The notes under the pieces: generated by a model
Database searches by the model: none
What the model was told of the DNA's origin: nothing
Seen by the model: only the letters and a program-made list of their open reading frames with translations
Program-made: the position numbers and the translations under genes
Assembly (NCBI GenBank): GCA_031404155.1
Contig: JANNGZ010000320.1
Span: 1 to 17,333, forward strand
Reading direction: 5' to 3'
Source: JANNGZ01 sp031404155
GTDB taxonomy: Bacteria; Pseudomonadota; Gammaproteobacteria; Burkholderiales; Burkholderiaceae_C
Length of the DNA: 17,333 nucleotides
Part shown: positions 4,686 to 11,660 of the stretch, piece after piece
How the letters are laid out: every line of letters begins with the position of its first letter
Position numbering within the stretch: the first letter of the stretch is position 1

Positions 4686-5801
4686 ATGGATCTGAACCCA
4701 CTGGCGGTGCTGATCAAGCAGGAACGCCAAGGCCTGCTCACACGCTGGCGGCAACAGGTGCGGCAGCTGCCGTCGGCGCAGGGGTTGGATACGCCAACGC
4801 TCAACGACCACATTCCCGACCTGCTCGACGAATTGGCGCAGGCGCTGGAGAGGCGGTCCACGCAGACGATTGCGGAGGCGCTGATAGAAGACAGCGCGCA
4901 GGTTCACGGCATGCAGCGCCTGAAGGACGCCTTCGACATCGAGGAGGTGGTTGCGGAATACAACATCCTGCGCGGCTGCATCCACGACCTGGCCAACGAC
5001 AACGGCTTCAACCTGCAGGGACAGCCGTTCCACATCATCAACCGGGTGTTCGACCGCGCCATCGGCGTGGCCCTGCAAACCTACGCCACCCAGCGCGCGC
5101 TCGAGGTGCAGCAGCGCCGCGAGGAATACCTTGCTTTCGTGGCGCACGACCTGCGCACGCCCTTGTTCGCGATCTCGCTGGCCGCGCGGGTGCTGGAGCA
5201 GACGCTGCCCCAGCGGGGCTACGGCGCCGACTCGGCGCAAATGCTGAAGGCGCTGCGCCGCAGCGTGCTGCAGCTCGAAGGGCTGGTGCGCAAGGTGCTG
5301 GAGGAGAACACGAACCTGCAAACCGACAACGGGGTCAAGCTGGAGCGGCGCGACTTCGACCTCTGGCCGCTGGTCGAAGCGCTGGTCGAAGAGCTGCAGG
5401 CGTTGGCGGACGCCGCCGGCACGCGCCTGGTCAACCAGGTACCCGACGACCTGGTGGTCTTCGCCGACGCCGGCTTGTTGAAGCGCATGTTTCAGAACCT
5501 CATCGCCAACGCAATCAAGTACGCGCCGGGCGGCGAGGTGGTGGTCGGCGCGGCGGAGCCGGGTGCGCAGCCCGACGTGGTGTGCTGGGTCCGCGACAAC
5601 GGCGCGGGCATTGCCGCCGAGCTTCTCGGCAAGGTGTTCGACAAGGGCGAAACCGACAGCGAGAACGCCGGCGGCACCGGCCTCGGTCTGGCCATCGTGC
5701 AGACTTTCACCGAGGCCCATGGCGGTCGGGTCAGCGTCGAATCCCAGCCCGGTCAAGGCGCGACCTTCCGCTTCACGCTGCCGGTGAAGGCGCGCACATA
5801 A
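4686..5801 (+). CDS. Orphan cytosolic sensor histidine kinase
   Basis: This 371-residue kinase has no membrane segment. Residues 1-135 form a helical N-terminal region resembling the RsbRD-type sensory domain (inference). Then come the phosphoacceptor H154 (AFVAHDLRTPLFAIS), the N-box with N271 and N275 (FQNLIANAIKYAP), the G1 box at D304 (DNGAGI) and the G2 box at 330-334 (GGTGLGLAIV), so the HisKA and HATPase domains are complete. It would autophosphorylate H154 and pass phosphate to a response regulator. None is encoded nearby, so it must act on a distant or unusual partner. The ATG follows AGGA at a 9-base spacing. The signal sensed cannot be told. Confidence 0.92.
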   Translation: MDLNPLAVLIKQERQGLLTRWRQQVRQLPSAQGLDTPTLNDHIPDLLDELAQALERRSTQTIAEALIEDSAQVHGMQRLKDAFDIEEVVAEYNILRGCIHDLANDNGFNLQGQPFHIINRVFDRAIGVALQTYATQRALEVQQRREEYLAFVAHDLRTPLFAISLAARVLEQTLPQRGYGADSAQMLKALRRSVLQLEGLVRKVLEENTNLQTDNGVKLERRDFDLWPLVEALVEELQALADAAGTRLVNQVPDDLVVFADAGLLKRMFQNLIANAIKYAPGGEVVVGAAEPGAQPDVVCWVRDNGAGIAAELLGKVFDKGETDSENAGGTGLGLAIVQTFTEAHGGRVSVESQPGQGATFRFTLPVKART

Positions 5802-5817
5802 ACGCACGGCGGTCGTC

Positions 5818-6429
5818 ATGGCCACCCGATCCACCCGCATCGGCCGCCAAATGAACGTGCCGCGCGCGCTTGAGCAGCCCACCCGCTTTGTCGCCCTGTT
5901 TCGCGGCATCAACGTCGGGCGTGCCAAGCGTGTGGCCATGGCCGACCTGCGCGCGCTGCTGGTGACGCTCGGCTACGGCAACGTCAGCACCCTGTTGAAC
6001 AGCGGCAATGCGGTTTTTGACGGGCCCGCCGAAGCGCCGGCCCGGCACGCGCAGCGCATTCGCGCCGCTGTCGCGCAGGCGCTGGGCGTGGACGCGCTGG
6101 TGGTGGTCAAGTCGGGTAAGGACATCGCGGCCGTGGTCGCGGGCAACACGCTCGCGGGCGTGGCCACCGATGCGTCGCGGCTGCTCGTGGCGTTCAGCAA
6201 CGACGCCAAGGCGCTCGCGGCGCTCAGTGCGCTCGCGTCAAAGCCCTGGGGCGCCGACACGATGCATCTCGGCTCCCACGCGGCTTATCTCTGGTGCGCC
6301 AACGGCATCCTTGAAAGCAAGCTGGCCGAAACCCTGCTGCGCGAGCTCGCCGCCACCGGCACCACCCGCAACTGGGCCACGGTGGAAAAAATCGCGGCCT
6401 TGATGGTGGCGCCGCCGCCTCCAAAATAG
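5818..6429 (+). CDS. DUF1697-family protein
   Basis: This 203-residue protein has the DUF1697 signature RFVALFRGINVGRAKRVAMA followed by LRALLVTLGYGNVSTLLNSG and NAVF. The C-terminal part carries the family's SRLLVAFSND and TRNWATVEKIAAL segments. The biochemical role of the family is unknown. The start at 5818 adds an unusual 22-residue leader before the domain; an ATG at 5851 would give a more typical length. Neither has a good ribosome binding site. It begins 16 bases after the histidine kinase stop and may share its transcript. Confidence 0.9.
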   Translation: MATRSTRIGRQMNVPRALEQPTRFVALFRGINVGRAKRVAMADLRALLVTLGYGNVSTLLNSGNAVFDGPAEAPARHAQRIRAAVAQALGVDALVVVKSGKDIAAVVAGNTLAGVATDASRLLVAFSNDAKALAALSALASKPWGADTMHLGSHAAYLWCANGILESKLAETLLRELAATGTTRNWATVEKIAALMVAPPPPK

Positions 6430-6481
6430 GCTTGGCAACCGCCGACCAGCGCCGCGCTCGCGCGCCCGAACCGGAGCCACC

Positions 6482-6757
6482 ATGTGCCGCAACATCAAGA
6501 CCCTGTTCAACTTCGAACCGCCGGCCACCGAGCTGGAGATTCGGGATGCGTCGCTGCAGTTCGTGCGCAAGCTCAGCGGCTTCAATCTGCCGTCGCGGGC
6601 CAACGAGGCCGCTTTCGATCGCGCGGTGGCCGACGTGGCCGCGGCCGCACGTGTGCTGATCGGATCACTGGTGACGAGCACCGAACCGCGCGACCGCGAG
6701 GTGGAGGCTGCGAAGGCCCGGGTCAGGGCGGCGGCTCGTTTCGGCGCAGACTCATAG
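6482..6757 (+). CDS. DUF2277-family protein
   Basis: This 91-residue protein begins MCRNIKTLFNFEPPATELEI and continues with AS.QFVRKLSGF and an N-E-A-A-F segment, the full DUF2277 pattern. The early C-R-N-I-K motif is invariant in the family. Function is unknown, and a short helical cytoplasmic protein is expected. GGAG lies 6 bases before the ATG. It follows the DUF1697 gene by 52 bases in the same direction. Confidence 0.9.
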   Translation: MCRNIKTLFNFEPPATELEIRDASLQFVRKLSGFNLPSRANEAAFDRAVADVAAAARVLIGSLVTSTEPRDREVEAAKARVRAAARFGADS

Positions 6758-6834
6758 AGCGGCGTAGCATTTCATCGGTAGGGATCGCATGCCCCCGCCA
6801 CCCCGGTGCCGGGCGGCGCATGAACACAAGCTGG

Positions 6835-6860
6835 CGGCACGGCACGGCACGGCGCGGCAC
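6835..6860. repeat. Short CGGCA-type simple repeat
   Basis: Tandem CGGCA units, the last ones degenerate, lie in the 145-base gap before the next gene. The tract could vary in length by slippage, but it is not inside a supported gene. Confidence 0.4.
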
Positions 6861-6902
6861 CGGCCGCGATCTGCGGACACTTCGGCGCAAGGGGAACTCA
6901 CT

Positions 6903-7292
6903 ATGGCACTCAAGGCCACCTGGTTCCGGGACAGGCTCAAGAAGAAGGCGGGTCGGGGTTTTCGGGGCTACCCCGTGGCCAGCGTCGCCTACTACGGCCC
7001 GGACAATCTGCGCGCGAGCAAAGTGGCGGTGGGCATCACCTACGAGGAAGGTGGCGAACCCGAGCTGAAGCGTTGGTTCAGCGAGCGCGGCGACATTCGA
7101 GCCGACGCTTCGGTCAACGAAGAGCTTGTGCACTTTCTCCGGCAAAACGGCGTCAAGTCGGTGGTCTCGCCCGACCGCATTCTGGGTTGCCCGCACGAGG
7201 AAGGCATCGACTACCGGAGAGGCGAAAAGTGCGCGGCCTGCCCCTTCTGGGCCGACCGCGACCGATTCACCGGCGAGATCAGCCCGGCATGA
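6903..7292 (+). CDS. Conserved protein of unknown function with a C-x-H/C-x2-C cluster
   Basis: This 129-residue protein begins MALKATWFRDRLKKKAGRGF. I recognise it as a conserved hypothetical family but know no function. A cluster near the C-terminus, C96-P-H98 and C110-A-A-C113 (LGCPHEEGIDY, EKCAACPFW), could bind zinc. The N-terminal half looks mixed alpha/beta with no membrane segment or signal. The ATG at 6903 is chosen because AAGGGGA precedes it; an open frame extends back to 6789 but encodes low-complexity Arg/Pro residues. Its stop overlaps the next gene's start (ATGA at 7289-7292), so the two are translationally coupled. Confidence 0.82.
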   Translation: MALKATWFRDRLKKKAGRGFRGYPVASVAYYGPDNLRASKVAVGITYEEGGEPELKRWFSERGDIRADASVNEELVHFLRQNGVKSVVSPDRILGCPHEEGIDYRRGEKCAACPFWADRDRFTGEISPA

Positions 7293-8092
7293 ACCTGCCG
7301 TTCTTCCGCCAGGCCGGCAGCGTGGGTGAAGGTGTGGTCTGCATCCACTCCAACGCCAGTTCATCCTCGCAGTTCCGCTCGCTACTCGAGCGCCTGGCGC
7401 CGCGCTACCGCGCCTATGCGCCCGACGGCTACGGTGCCGGCAAGGGGCCGCCTTGGCCCAGCGACCGCACGCTCACCCTGCGCGACGAGGTGGCGTTGCT
7501 GGAGCCGGTGCTGGCCCTCGCCGGCAGCCCGCTGTGCCTGGTCGGGCATTCCTACGGCGGCGCGGTGGCCTTGATGGCGGCGCTGGCGGCGCCCGAGCGC
7601 GTGCGCGCGCTGGTGCTCTACGAGCCGACGCTGTTTTCCCTGCTGCTCCAGCAAGGCGCGTGGGGGCAGGAAGCGGCAAGCGGCATTCGCGCCGCGGTGG
7701 CCGCCGCGGCGCAGGCACTCAGCGCGGGCCACGCACTCGCCGCGGGCAGGAGTTTCATCGACTACTGGATGGGCGCGGGCAGCTTCGCGGCCATGCCGCC
7801 GGCGCGCCAGGCGGCGGTGGCTGAGGCCACGCGCAACGTGCGCGGCTGGGCCCAGGCATTGACGAGCGAGCCCACGCCCTTGCAGGCGTTTGCCGCACTG
7901 CGCATGCCGGTGCTGTTGATGGTGGGCAGTGCCACCACCGCGTCGGCGCGCGGCGTGGCGCAGTTGCTGACGCAATCGCTGCCCCAGGTCACGCTGCGCG
8001 AGTTTGCCGGCCTCGGCCACATGGGGCCGGTCACACATCCGGCGGCTGTGGACGAAGCGATCGACGAATTCCTGAGCGCCGCGGCGCCCTGA
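7289..8092 (+). CDS. Alpha/beta-hydrolase
   Basis: This 267-residue hydrolase has an oxyanion strand (VVCIHSNASSSSQFRSLLER), the nucleophile elbow G-H-S88-Y-G-G, and the catalytic histidine H244 in GLGHMGPVTHP. The cap region (about 125-200) is alanine-rich and helical. There is no signal peptide, so it is cytoplasmic. The ATG overlaps the previous stop as ATGA, which fixes the start. The substrate (ester, lactone or haloalkane) cannot be told. Coupling to the cysteine-cluster protein upstream suggests a shared job, but nothing in the sequence names it. Confidence 0.92.
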   Translation: MNLPFFRQAGSVGEGVVCIHSNASSSSQFRSLLERLAPRYRAYAPDGYGAGKGPPWPSDRTLTLRDEVALLEPVLALAGSPLCLVGHSYGGAVALMAALAAPERVRALVLYEPTLFSLLLQQGAWGQEAASGIRAAVAAAAQALSAGHALAAGRSFIDYWMGAGSFAAMPPARQAAVAEATRNVRGWAQALTSEPTPLQAFAALRMPVLLMVGSATTASARGVAQLLTQSLPQVTLREFAGLGHMGPVTHPAAVDEAIDEFLSAAAP

Positions 8093-8122
8093 TGGCACGG
8101 GCCCTGATGGCACGGGCCCTGA
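8086..8122. repeat. 15-bp tandem repeat between the hydrolase and the acetyltransferase
   Basis: GCCCTGATGGCACGG occurs at 8086-8100 and again exactly at 8101-8115, followed by a partial third unit (GCCCTGA). The first copy contains the hydrolase stop codon. Exact identity suggests a recent duplication. The ATGs inside the units are out of frame with the acetyltransferase. Confidence 0.9.
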
Positions 8123-8126
8123 GCAC

Positions 8127-8642
8127 ATGCGCCCAGATCGTTTGAGCAGCGGCACGCTGCGCCAGGCCCTGCGCGCCGACGTGCCCGAGATCCAGCGTGT
8201 GCGCCACGCGGTACGCGAAAACCGGCTCGTCTCCACGGTTATCAGCGACGCCGACGTGCTGGAGGCGATCGAGCGCAGCGGCCGCGGCTGGGTGGTCGAG
8301 TGTGTGCATGAGGATGCCCGCGACGGCGAGAGTTGTCTGCATGAGGATGCCCGCGGCGGCGAGAGCATGGGCCAGCCCGTGCTCGCGGGCTTTGCCATCG
8401 GCAACACCGAGACGGGCAACATCTGGGCCCTCTTCGTCGACCCGGCCTTCGAGGCGCGCGGCGTCGGCCGCCGCCTGCACGACGAGATGGTGGCTTGGCT
8501 GTGGTCGCGCGGCCTGCGCCGTCTTTGGCTCACCACCGAACCCGGTACCCGCGCGCAGCAGTTCTATGAACGTGCCGGCTGGCGCAACTGCGGCCCCACG
8601 CCGCGTGGCAACGAGATCCACTTCGAACTCGACGCGCCGTGA
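8127..8642 (+). CDS. GNAT-family N-acetyltransferase
   Basis: This 171-residue protein has the GNAT fold. The acetyl-CoA loop is visible as VDPAFEARGVGRRLHDEMVA, preceded by GNIWALFV and followed by the GLRRLWLTTEPGTRAQQFYE and RAGW motifs. Substrate is unknown; protein, amine or antibiotic acetylation are all possible in the family. Residues about 60-81 hold a duplicated 11-residue unit (CVHEDARDGES, CLHEDARGGES) from the DNA repeat at 8305-8365, which lengthens a surface loop between the beta strands before the CoA site. The gene starts 34 bases after the hydrolase stop. Confidence 0.9.
   Translation: MRPDRLSSGTLRQALRADVPEIQRVRHAVRENRLVSTVISDADVLEAIERSGRGWVVECVHEDARDGESCLHEDARGGESMGQPVLAGFAIGNTETGNIWALFVDPAFEARGVGRRLHDEMVAWLWSRGLRRLWLTTEPGTRAQQFYERAGWRNCGPTPRGNEIHFELDAP
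8305..8365. repeat. 33-bp-period tandem duplication inside the acetyltransferase gene
   Basis: A 28-bp segment at 8305-8332 recurs at 8338-8365 with a single difference, giving a 33-base period. The period is a multiple of three, so the frame is kept and 11 residues are added. Confidence 0.9.
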
Positions 8643-8700
8643 CCCCGCCGCGCATTCGGGTACGCCCGCTGGAACCGCGGGCAGCGGGCCTCTATCGTGG

Positions 8701-8745
8701 GCGCTTGAGCGCAGCGGCGGAGGGCCGCTGCGGCACCACAAGCGC
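8701..8745. other. Two-level intergenic stem-loop
   Basis: An outer stem GCGCTT/AAGCGC (8701-8706 with 8740-8745) encloses a 9-bp inner stem, CGCAGCGGC with GCCGCTGCG (8710-8718 with 8724-8732), around a 5-base loop. No T tract follows, so it is not a classical terminator. It may affect message stability between the acetyltransferase and the membrane protein. Confidence 0.4.
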
Positions 8746-8762
8746 TTCACTGGAGCCGCGCC

Positions 8763-9182
8763 ATGAACAAGAAGTACCTGATCGCCTGCGTGCTCGTCTT
8801 CGTGGTCTGGATGCTCGGCAGCTTTGTCGTGCACGGCACGCTGCTCTACGCCGACTACGCCAAGCTGCCCGCGCTGTTCCGCCCCGAGGCCGACTCGCAG
8901 CAGTATTTCCCGTTCATGCTGGCGGCCCATGTCCTCCTGTCGGGCGCGTTGGTGTGGGTCTATGCACGCGGCGTCGAAGCCAAACCCTGGCTCGGCCAGG
9001 GGCTGCGCTTCGGCGGGGTGATCGCGCTGCTCACCGTGGTGCCCACCTACATGATCTATTACGCGGTGCAGCCAATGCCGGGGCTGCATGTGGTCAAGCA
9101 GATCGTCTTCGACGGCGCGCTGCTGCTGGTGCTCGGTGCGGTGGTGGCCTTCATGTACCGCGACCATCGCGTCGCGGCCTGA
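8763..9182 (+). CDS. Four-helix inner-membrane protein of unknown function
   Basis: This 139-residue protein has four predicted membrane helices: about 5-25 (YLIACVLVFVVWMLGSFVV), 49-69 (FPFMLAAHVLLSGALVWVYA), 82-101 (GGVIALLTVVPTYMIYYAV) and 112-131 (VFDGALLLVLGAVVAFMY). Conserved-looking loops include LYADYAKLPALFRPEADSQQ and YAVQPMPGLHVVKQIVFD. I recognise it as a conserved hypothetical membrane family, without known function. The start ATG follows a GGAG some nine bases upstream. Confidence 0.82.
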   Translation: MNKKYLIACVLVFVVWMLGSFVVHGTLLYADYAKLPALFRPEADSQQYFPFMLAAHVLLSGALVWVYARGVEAKPWLGQGLRFGGVIALLTVVPTYMIYYAVQPMPGLHVVKQIVFDGALLLVLGAVVAFMYRDHRVAA

Positions 9183-9219
9183 GCGGCCGAAGTCAACCGG
9201 CGCGCGCCGAGACCCCGGC

Positions 9220-9870
9220 ATGTTCACGCTCTTCGGCGCCCAGGGCAGCGGCAGCGCCGCGGTCGAGATGGCGCTCGAGCGTTGCGCGCTGCCCTACCGC
9301 ATCGTGCGCGCGGCCACCTGGGAGGCCGACTCCGCGCTCGCCGAACTCGCTCGCGTCAACCCCTTGCAGCAAATCCCCACGCTGCAGTTGCCCGACGGCA
9401 GCGTGCTCAGCGAAAGCGCTGCGATCCTGATCCACCTCGGCCTGGCCTACCCCGCGGTCGCGCTGCTGCCGGCTGAATTGCCGGCGCGTGCGCAGGCGAT
9501 CCGTGGCCTCGTCTACATCGCGGCCAACTGCTACTCGGCCATCGGCGTGATCGACTACCCCGAGCGTTGGCTCGGGCCTGCGGGTGAAGACGACGACGCC
9601 ACCAGGAAGCGCCTGCGCCGAGGTGCGCGTGAACGCCTGCACCTGCACTGGAGCCACTTCGCCGACCAGTTCCCGCTCTCGACATCGCGGCCGTTTTTGT
9701 GCGGCGGCGACGCGCCCGGCGCGCTCGACATGCTCGCTGTGGTGGTCTCCCACTGGTCGGGCGCACGAACATTCCTGCGCGAGAAGCGCCCGCAGTTTCA
9801 CGCGCTGCTCGAGCGCATCGAAGCCGACCCGGGCGTGGCACCGGTGTTCGCGCGGCACTGGCCCGGCTGA
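9220..9870 (+). CDS. Glutathione S-transferase-family protein
   Basis: This 216-residue protein has an N-terminal thioredoxin-like domain beginning MFTLFGAQGSGSAAVEMALE. The glutathione-binding cis-proline segment is NPLQQIPTLQLPDGSVLSES with AAIL following, where E-S binds the gamma-glutamyl group. The C-terminal half is the usual all-helical domain, ending with a PGVAPVFARHWPG segment. The likely role is conjugation or reduction of electrophiles with glutathione in the cytoplasm; substrate unknown. An open frame extends 44 codons upstream, into the previous gene, but has no family similarity, so the ATG at 9220 is used. Confidence 0.9.
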   Translation: MFTLFGAQGSGSAAVEMALERCALPYRIVRAATWEADSALAELARVNPLQQIPTLQLPDGSVLSESAAILIHLGLAYPAVALLPAELPARAQAIRGLVYIAANCYSAIGVIDYPERWLGPAGEDDDATRKRLRRGARERLHLHWSHFADQFPLSTSRPFLCGGDAPGALDMLAVVVSHWSGARTFLREKRPQFHALLERIEADPGVAPVFARHWPG

Positions 9871-9944
9871 GTTGAAACCCCGTGGTACCCCGCTGATCTC
9901 CCGCCGACACCGCTGACCCACAGATCACTTGAGGAGACCCACCG

Positions 9945-10232
9945 ATGCCCGCTTACCTGATCGCCAATGTCACCCTGCACGACAGCGCCGCCTACGAGGA
10001 GTACCAGCAAAAGGTTCCGGCGATCATCGCCGCGCATGGCGGCCGCTACCTGGTGCGTGGCGGTGCGGCGCGCGTGCTCGAGGGCAGCTGGTTGCCGCAG
10101 CGCGCGGTGGTGCTCGAGTTCCCGAACATGGCCGCGCTCGAGACCTTCTGGGCCTCGCCCGAGTACCAGCCGATGAGGGCGCTGCGCGAGCGTGTGGCGC
10201 GCTCGAACATCATCGTGGTCGACGGGGTGTAG
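9945..10232 (+). CDS. DUF1330-family protein
   Basis: This 95-residue protein matches DUF1330, a dimeric alpha/beta-barrel (ferredoxin-like) fold: MPAYLIANVTLHDSAAYEEY, then KVPAIIAAHGGRYLVRGG, RAVVLEFPNMAALETFW and SPEYQPMRALR. The reaction is unknown for most members. GAGGAG at 9931-9936 precedes the ATG at 9945 with a good spacing. It lies 74 bases after the glutathione transferase and 64 bases before the broken glyoxalase-type gene, all on the same strand. Confidence 0.92.
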   Translation: MPAYLIANVTLHDSAAYEEYQQKVPAIIAAHGGRYLVRGGAARVLEGSWLPQRAVVLEFPNMAALETFWASPEYQPMRALRERVARSNIIVVDGV

Positions 10233-10296
10233 CCGGCCCGGTGCCGTCGGCGCATCGCAGCGGATTGCCGCTGAACACCGCAAGGGAGCATCACCC

Positions 10297-10547
10297 ATGG
10301 CCACCGTTCGCTACCTGGTCGACGATATCGACGTGGCACTGCCGTTCTACCGCGCCCTCGGATTTCGGCTGAGCGAGCGCTGGGGCCCGCCGTTTGCCAT
10401 CGTCAAGCGGCGCGGGTTGGCGCTGTGGCCTTGCAGGCGCAGGGCGCCGGTTTTCGCAGCGCGCCCGTCAAAGGGCCGGGCGGGCGACAGGTGCTGGTGG
10501 ACGACCCGTCGGGCAACCCGGTGGAGTTGTTCGAAGCGCGCGAGTGA
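10297..10547 (+). pseudogene. Glyoxalase/VOC-family gene broken by an internal deletion
   Basis: The ATG at 10297 begins MATVRYLVDDIDVALPFYRA, then LGFRLSERWGPPFAIVKRRG and LALW, a normal VOC-domain N-terminus of 44 residues. After 10428 that frame turns to Arg/Cys-rich nonsense. From 10431 another frame gives LQAQGAGFRSAPVKGPGGRQ, then VLVDDPSGNPVELFEARE, and stops at 10545-10547, a normal VOC C-terminus. Intact members have about 115-120 residues, so some 30-40 from the middle are missing and the ends are out of frame. A ribosome binding site (AAGGGAG) remains. The protein is not expected to be functional. Confidence 0.82.
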
Positions 10548-10566
10548 GGTGGCGGCGCTCGGTTTG

Positions 10567-10654
10567 CTCCTTCCCCCTTGATGGGGGAAGGCTGGGATGG
10601 GGGTGAGGGCTTGGGCCACCCTCACCCCAATCCTCCCCCGTCAAGGGGAGGGAG
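10567..10654. repeat. Large imperfect inverted repeat between convergent genes
   Basis: The left arm (about 10567-10609: CTCCTTCCCCCTTGATGGGG and on to GGGGTGAGGGC) pairs with the right arm (about 10618-10654: ACCCTCACCCC and on to GTCAAGGGGAGGGAG). The stem is roughly 35-40 bp with a few mismatches and a small bulge, and each arm itself holds a minor palindrome. It lies between the VOC remnant and the aldolase stop. It resembles the CTCCCC-rich REP-like palindromes common between genes in GC-rich proteobacteria, and could act as a bidirectional transcription barrier (inference). Confidence 0.8.
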
Positions 10655-10661
10655 AAGAAAG

Positions 10662-11450
10662 TCAATCGCGCCAGCTGCGGTCGCCGCGGTCCACCAGCCG
10701 CACCATCGCGTCGAACACATCGCGCCCGAACTCGTCGCCGCTGCTCACCTTGAGTGAATCGGCGGCGCAGGCGCGCTGAACTTCCGGCGAGATCGGTATC
10801 GCCGGCCCGAGTGCGGCGCCGGCCACCTGCACGTCGCAGGCGCGTTGCAGCGTCCACAGCGTCAGGAAACACACCGGCAGCGTCGGCCCCCAGGCCAGCA
10901 GTCCATGGTTGCGCAGGATCACCGCGGGCTTGTCGCCGATGCTCTTGAGCAGGCGCGGTCCTTCGTCGGCATGCACCGTGATGCCCTCGAAGTCGTGGTA
11001 TGCGAGCCGGCTGCCGAGCTGCGCGGCGTAGAAGTTGGTGATCGTCAGGCCGGCCTGCGACGAGGCCACCGCCATGCCCGAACTGGTGTGGGTGTGCATC
11101 ACGCAATGCGCATGGGCCACGCCGCGGTGCAGGGTGGCATGCGGGGTCACGCCGGCGGCGTTCACCGGGGCGTCGTCGGGTGCCACCACGCGGCCGTTCA
11201 GGTCCACCTTGACCAGGTTCGAGGCGCGGATTTCGCTGTAGTGCAGGCCGAAGCGGTTGAGCAGGAAATGCTGCCCGCCGCTGCCGGGCACACGCAGCGA
11301 AATGTGGTTGTAGACCAGCTCGGACCAGCCGAGCAGGTGGAAGACGCGGTAGCAGGCCGCCAACTCCTGGCGCGCGCGCCACTCGGCGGCGCTGCAACCG
11401 AGCCGATTGCCGGCATGTTCGTCGAGGTCGCCGAATTGCGAGGGCTTCAT
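10662..11450 (-). CDS. Class II aldolase/adducin-family protein
   Basis: This 262-residue protein has the class II aldolase/adducin fold. Zinc ligands are visible as the pair in CVMHTHTSSGMAV and the distal histidine in VILRNHGLLAWG. Substrate-binding region markers are LVYNHISLRVPG, near the N-terminus, and VNAAGVTPHATLHRGV. These enzymes cleave or epimerise phosphorylated sugars, but many members have unknown substrates. There is no signal peptide. The ATG at 11450 gives the expected family start; the frame is open far upstream but runs into the opposite-strand methyltransferase gene. It is transcribed divergently from that gene across 210 bases. Confidence 0.9.
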   Translation of the reverse strand: MKPSQFGDLDEHAGNRLGCSAAEWRARQELAACYRVFHLLGWSELVYNHISLRVPGSGGQHFLLNRFGLHYSEIRASNLVKVDLNGRVVAPDDAPVNAAGVTPHATLHRGVAHAHCVMHTHTSSGMAVASSQAGLTITNFYAAQLGSRLAYHDFEGITVHADEGPRLLKSIGDKPAVILRNHGLLAWGPTLPVCFLTLWTLQRACDVQVAGAALGPAIPISPEVQRACAADSLKVSSGDEFGRDVFDAMVRLVDRGDRSWRD

Positions 11451-11660
11451 GGTGCGCACTCCGAGGGCTGGTGTTTGACGCGGCTGGCCGGCACCGTAGC
11501 ACAGGCGAATCCGCGGCATCGGCGGGCGCGATGCGGCGATGCAGCCGCCGGCCGAGTTGTACCAGTTTGTGATGTGTGCGCTATGTGCGCCAACCGCTTG
11601 ACTCGGCGGCCGTCGCTCCAGACACTCGCGCCCTGTCACTTCGCGAGAGAGAGGTACTGC

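Noticed and set aside
4548..5939. Minus-strand 463-codon open frame
   Set aside because: It is a GC-skew shadow antisense to the histidine kinase, which has all kinase boxes.
7382..9227. Long minus-strand frames opposite the hydrolase, acetyltransferase and membrane protein
   Set aside because: They have Arg/Ala/His-rich composition and no family signature, while the plus-strand genes have intact motifs.
11557..11605. Promoter or GntR-type operator (TTGTACCA, TTGACT) in the divergent gap
   Set aside because: Spacings to any -10-like sequence are poor and there is no symmetric partner.
10845..11660. N-terminal extension of the methyltransferase frame across the aldolase gene
   Set aside because: The frame is merely open; FkbM similarity begins near the ATG at 11661, which has its own ribosome binding site.
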